From an uncultured Lachnospiraceae bacterium (GTDB taxonomy: Bacteria; Bacillota; Clostridia; Lachnospirales; Lachnospiraceae), in assembly GCA_904395845.1 (NCBI GenBank), contig CAJFOH010000077.1:1-32605 (forward strand): DNA of 32,605 nucleotides, given 5' to 3'. Below, one piece after another: positions 30,585 through 32,605 of this stretch; within the stretch, counting starts at the first letter, position 1, and each line of letters starts with the position of its first letter. Position numbers and translations under genes: made by a program. Under the pieces are notes generated by a model, which saw only the letters and a program-made list of their open reading frames with translations, made no database searches and had not been told where the DNA came from.

Positions 30585-31532
30585 TTATATCATTTTTAAA
30601 GCACCTAAAATGTAGTTTGGTGATTCCAAAGGAATTAACTTTTTACATTTTGGCAAAGTAATAGATTCAATAGCAGAATTATAACTTTTGTATTGTTTAA
30701 CTGTATCATGGAAGGTAGTATCAAATTCTCCACCAATAATAAAAATACTATTATCAATTTCTTTTAATGCATTGGTAATATTTATTTTTGTATAATTATT
30801 TTTAATAGAAGAATATAGGGCTTTTGCATTTGCACCACCTAAATGAGAATTGCGATGAAAATAATAAATATCATTATTAGAAATATGAGATGGTATGGTA
30901 ATATTTTTTTCCAATAATTCATCGTATATCATTTTTTTTGAGTGGGCAATATTATAGACTAATGTGCCAATAATAGGAAGGTCTAAAATGGTTCGCCTAA
31001 CTTTACTAAATCTAGTTGGAACTTGTACGCTTTCTATAATAGATTCAGGTGATAGGAAAATCAGTTTATTAAATAGTTCTGAGTTATACATACAAGCCAT
31101 TAGTGCAAGAGAAGAAGACGCTCCTAATGTCATAACATCGGTACGTTGTCCAATTACATTTTTTACAAAATCATTTATTAATTGGACAAAGACAAAGTTT
31201 GTATAAGTAAAATCAGGTTTTTCCGATTTGCCACAACCTAGTAAGTCAATGGTGTAAACCGTATGGTTTTTTGCTAGTGGTTTTACAATTTTATGCCATT
31301 CATAATCACTAGATATGGTATTTAGATTATGGATTAATAAAATAGGATTTCCTTGTCCTTGTTTTGTATAATGAATCTTACCATAACGCCATTGATAACT
31401 GTCTGCACATTCATCAAATGAAGTACTTCCTTTTGTAGCGGAATAAAATAAATATTTATTAATCAGAGCAATGGTAGTTGTAGCAGTAGCAGTTAATGCT
31501 AGTGCAGTTAAAAACTTTTCCTTTGATTTCAT
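30585..31532 (-). CDS. alpha/beta hydrolase with N-terminal membrane/signal segment
   Basis: 315-aa ORF; NPILLIHNLNT, YTIDLLGCGKSEKPD, nucleophile-elbow position LGASSSLALM, FIIGGEFDTTFHD. Confidence 0.85.
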   Translation of the reverse strand: MKSKEKFLTALALTATATTTIALINKYLFYSATKGSTSFDECADSYQWRYGKIHYTKQGQGNPILLIHNLNTISSDYEWHKIVKPLAKNHTVYTIDLLGCGKSEKPDFTYTNFVFVQLINDFVKNVIGQRTDVMTLGASSSLALMACMYNSELFNKLIFLSPESIIESVQVPTRFSKVRRTILDLPIIGTLVYNIAHSKKMIYDELLEKNITIPSHISNNDIYYFHRNSHLGGANAKALYSSIKNNYTKINITNALKEIDNSIFIIGGEFDTTFHDTVKQYKSYNSAIESITLPKCKKLIPLESPNYILGALKMI

Positions 31533-31585
31533 AAGTCCTCCTTTTAATCTATGTAAACTGCATATAGAAAAATTTCTAAATGAAT

Positions 31586-31675
31586 AAGTAACTAAATTAA
31601 CAAGTAACTAAATTAACAAGTAATTAAATTAACAAGTAATTAAATTAACAAGTAATTAAAATTAATAAGTAATTC
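31586..31675. repeat. 16-bp tandem repeat, about 5.5 copies
   Basis: Unit aagta(a/a)(c/t)taaattaac at 31586, 31602, 31618, 31634 and 31650 (17 nt, degenerate), then a partial copy. Confidence 0.9.
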
Positions 31676-31694
31676 ATAGTAACTATGTTTTTGT

Positions 31695-32276
31695 TTAGTG
31701 ATTTCCCGTATATTCTTTTTTTACAATTAATAGTTCTTCTTTGTTAATACAATTCAAACCTTCAAAATCCAATCGTATTATATATGGCATATAATCTATT
31801 ATGCGTAGAAAATCATCACAGTTATAAGAATTATCATAATAATTTAAAATGGTACTAAGTAATGTTCCATGAGTTCCTAGTAAAATGTTTTGTCCTTGAT
31901 GAGTGGTTAACAATTCTGTTAATGCTTCTATATTTCTTTATTGAACCATTAGTAAGGATTCTCCTCCATCTTCATGGAAGTTAAAATCTGCCCAACGCTT
32001 TTGAAACATTTCTTTATTGTTACCATTTTTTCCTTTTTCACGCTCTCTATATCTTTCATCAAAATAGATTTCAAGATTATGTAAAATAGCACATTTTTCT
32101 ATTGTTTTTATACTTCGAATATAGGGACTTGATATTGCATAATCTAATGATATGTTTTGTAATGTGTTACATACATACTGACAGTCAGCAATACCTTCTG
32201 CTGAAAGTGGTCTAGTTCTATCATCTTCCCATGAATAATTTGGTCGTGCGTGACGTACAAAAAACATACTTGTCAT
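31695..32276 (-). pseudogene. histidine phosphatase (phosphoglycerate mutase-like) gene interrupted by an in-frame TAA
   Basis: N-terminal half MTSMFFVRHARPNYSW...HEDGGESLLMVQ; stop at 31938-31940; same frame continues RNIEALTELLTTHQGQNILLGTHGTLLSTIL to 31695. Confidence 0.85.
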
Positions 32277-32467
32277 AAAAATCCCCCTTAGAAATAAAAA
32301 ATTAATTCCATAATGATTTAATAATTGTAACGTACGTTAACAATGTGTTTTTTCTTATTATACCATAAGTTTCTTTCCTTTGATAGTATTATAAATGGTG
32401 AAAAGAAAATTATAATAATATAAGAGAACAAAAAAAGTATGCAAATATGAAAAAAAGTATTAAAAAA

Positions 32468-32483
32468 AGTTCCACGTGGAACA
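32468..32483. promoter_or_regulatory. parS-like site 4 (palindromic variant)
   Basis: AGTTCCACGTGGAACA; core GTTCCACGTGGAAC is a perfect palindrome. Confidence 0.8.
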
Positions 32484-32544
32484 CGACAAACGCATGAAAA
32501 TTTTTATTCCCTCTTATCCTACTGTCAAGCTTTAAAAATTTATA

Positions 32545-32605
32545 TTAAAACTTAAGAACTTCTTCTAAATATTGCACAGGTTTTAAACCGATCACAAATC
32601 TCTTC
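32545..32605 (-). CDS. C-terminal end of a CDS running off the window
   Basis: Open minus-strand frame ending KRFVIGLKPVQYLEEVLKF*; identity cannot be judged from this fragment. Confidence 0.5.
   Translation of the reverse strand, partial: KRFVIGLKPVQYLEEVLKF

Overview
The window is a chromosomal replication-origin region from a low-GC Firmicute, probably Clostridia/Lachnospiraceae (inference from gene content and order). Leftward genes are dnaA, dnaN, S4-domain yaaA/rlbA, recF, gyrB and gyrA. Rightward genes are rpmH (44 aa, too short for the supplied ORF track), rnpA, yidD, yidC, jag/khpB, mnmE, mnmG and rsmG. The dnaA-rpmH gap carries DnaA boxes. The dnaA-dnaN gap carries a candidate DnaA-trio unwinding element. 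Beyond rsmG there are three identical parS-like 16-mers (TGTTCCACGTAGAACA) plus a fourth palindromic variant. The left arm is accessory: DUF1349 protein, GT2 glycosyltransferase, Fic protein, GNAT acetyltransferase, MocR-type regulator, a GH3 enzyme with inverted domain order, and a coupled AAA-ATPase/TOPRIM-like pair next to gyrA. That pair is the best candidate for a poorly described system (defence-like). A histidine-phosphatase gene near the right end is split by one in-frame stop codon. All calls come from reading the sequence; no database search was run.
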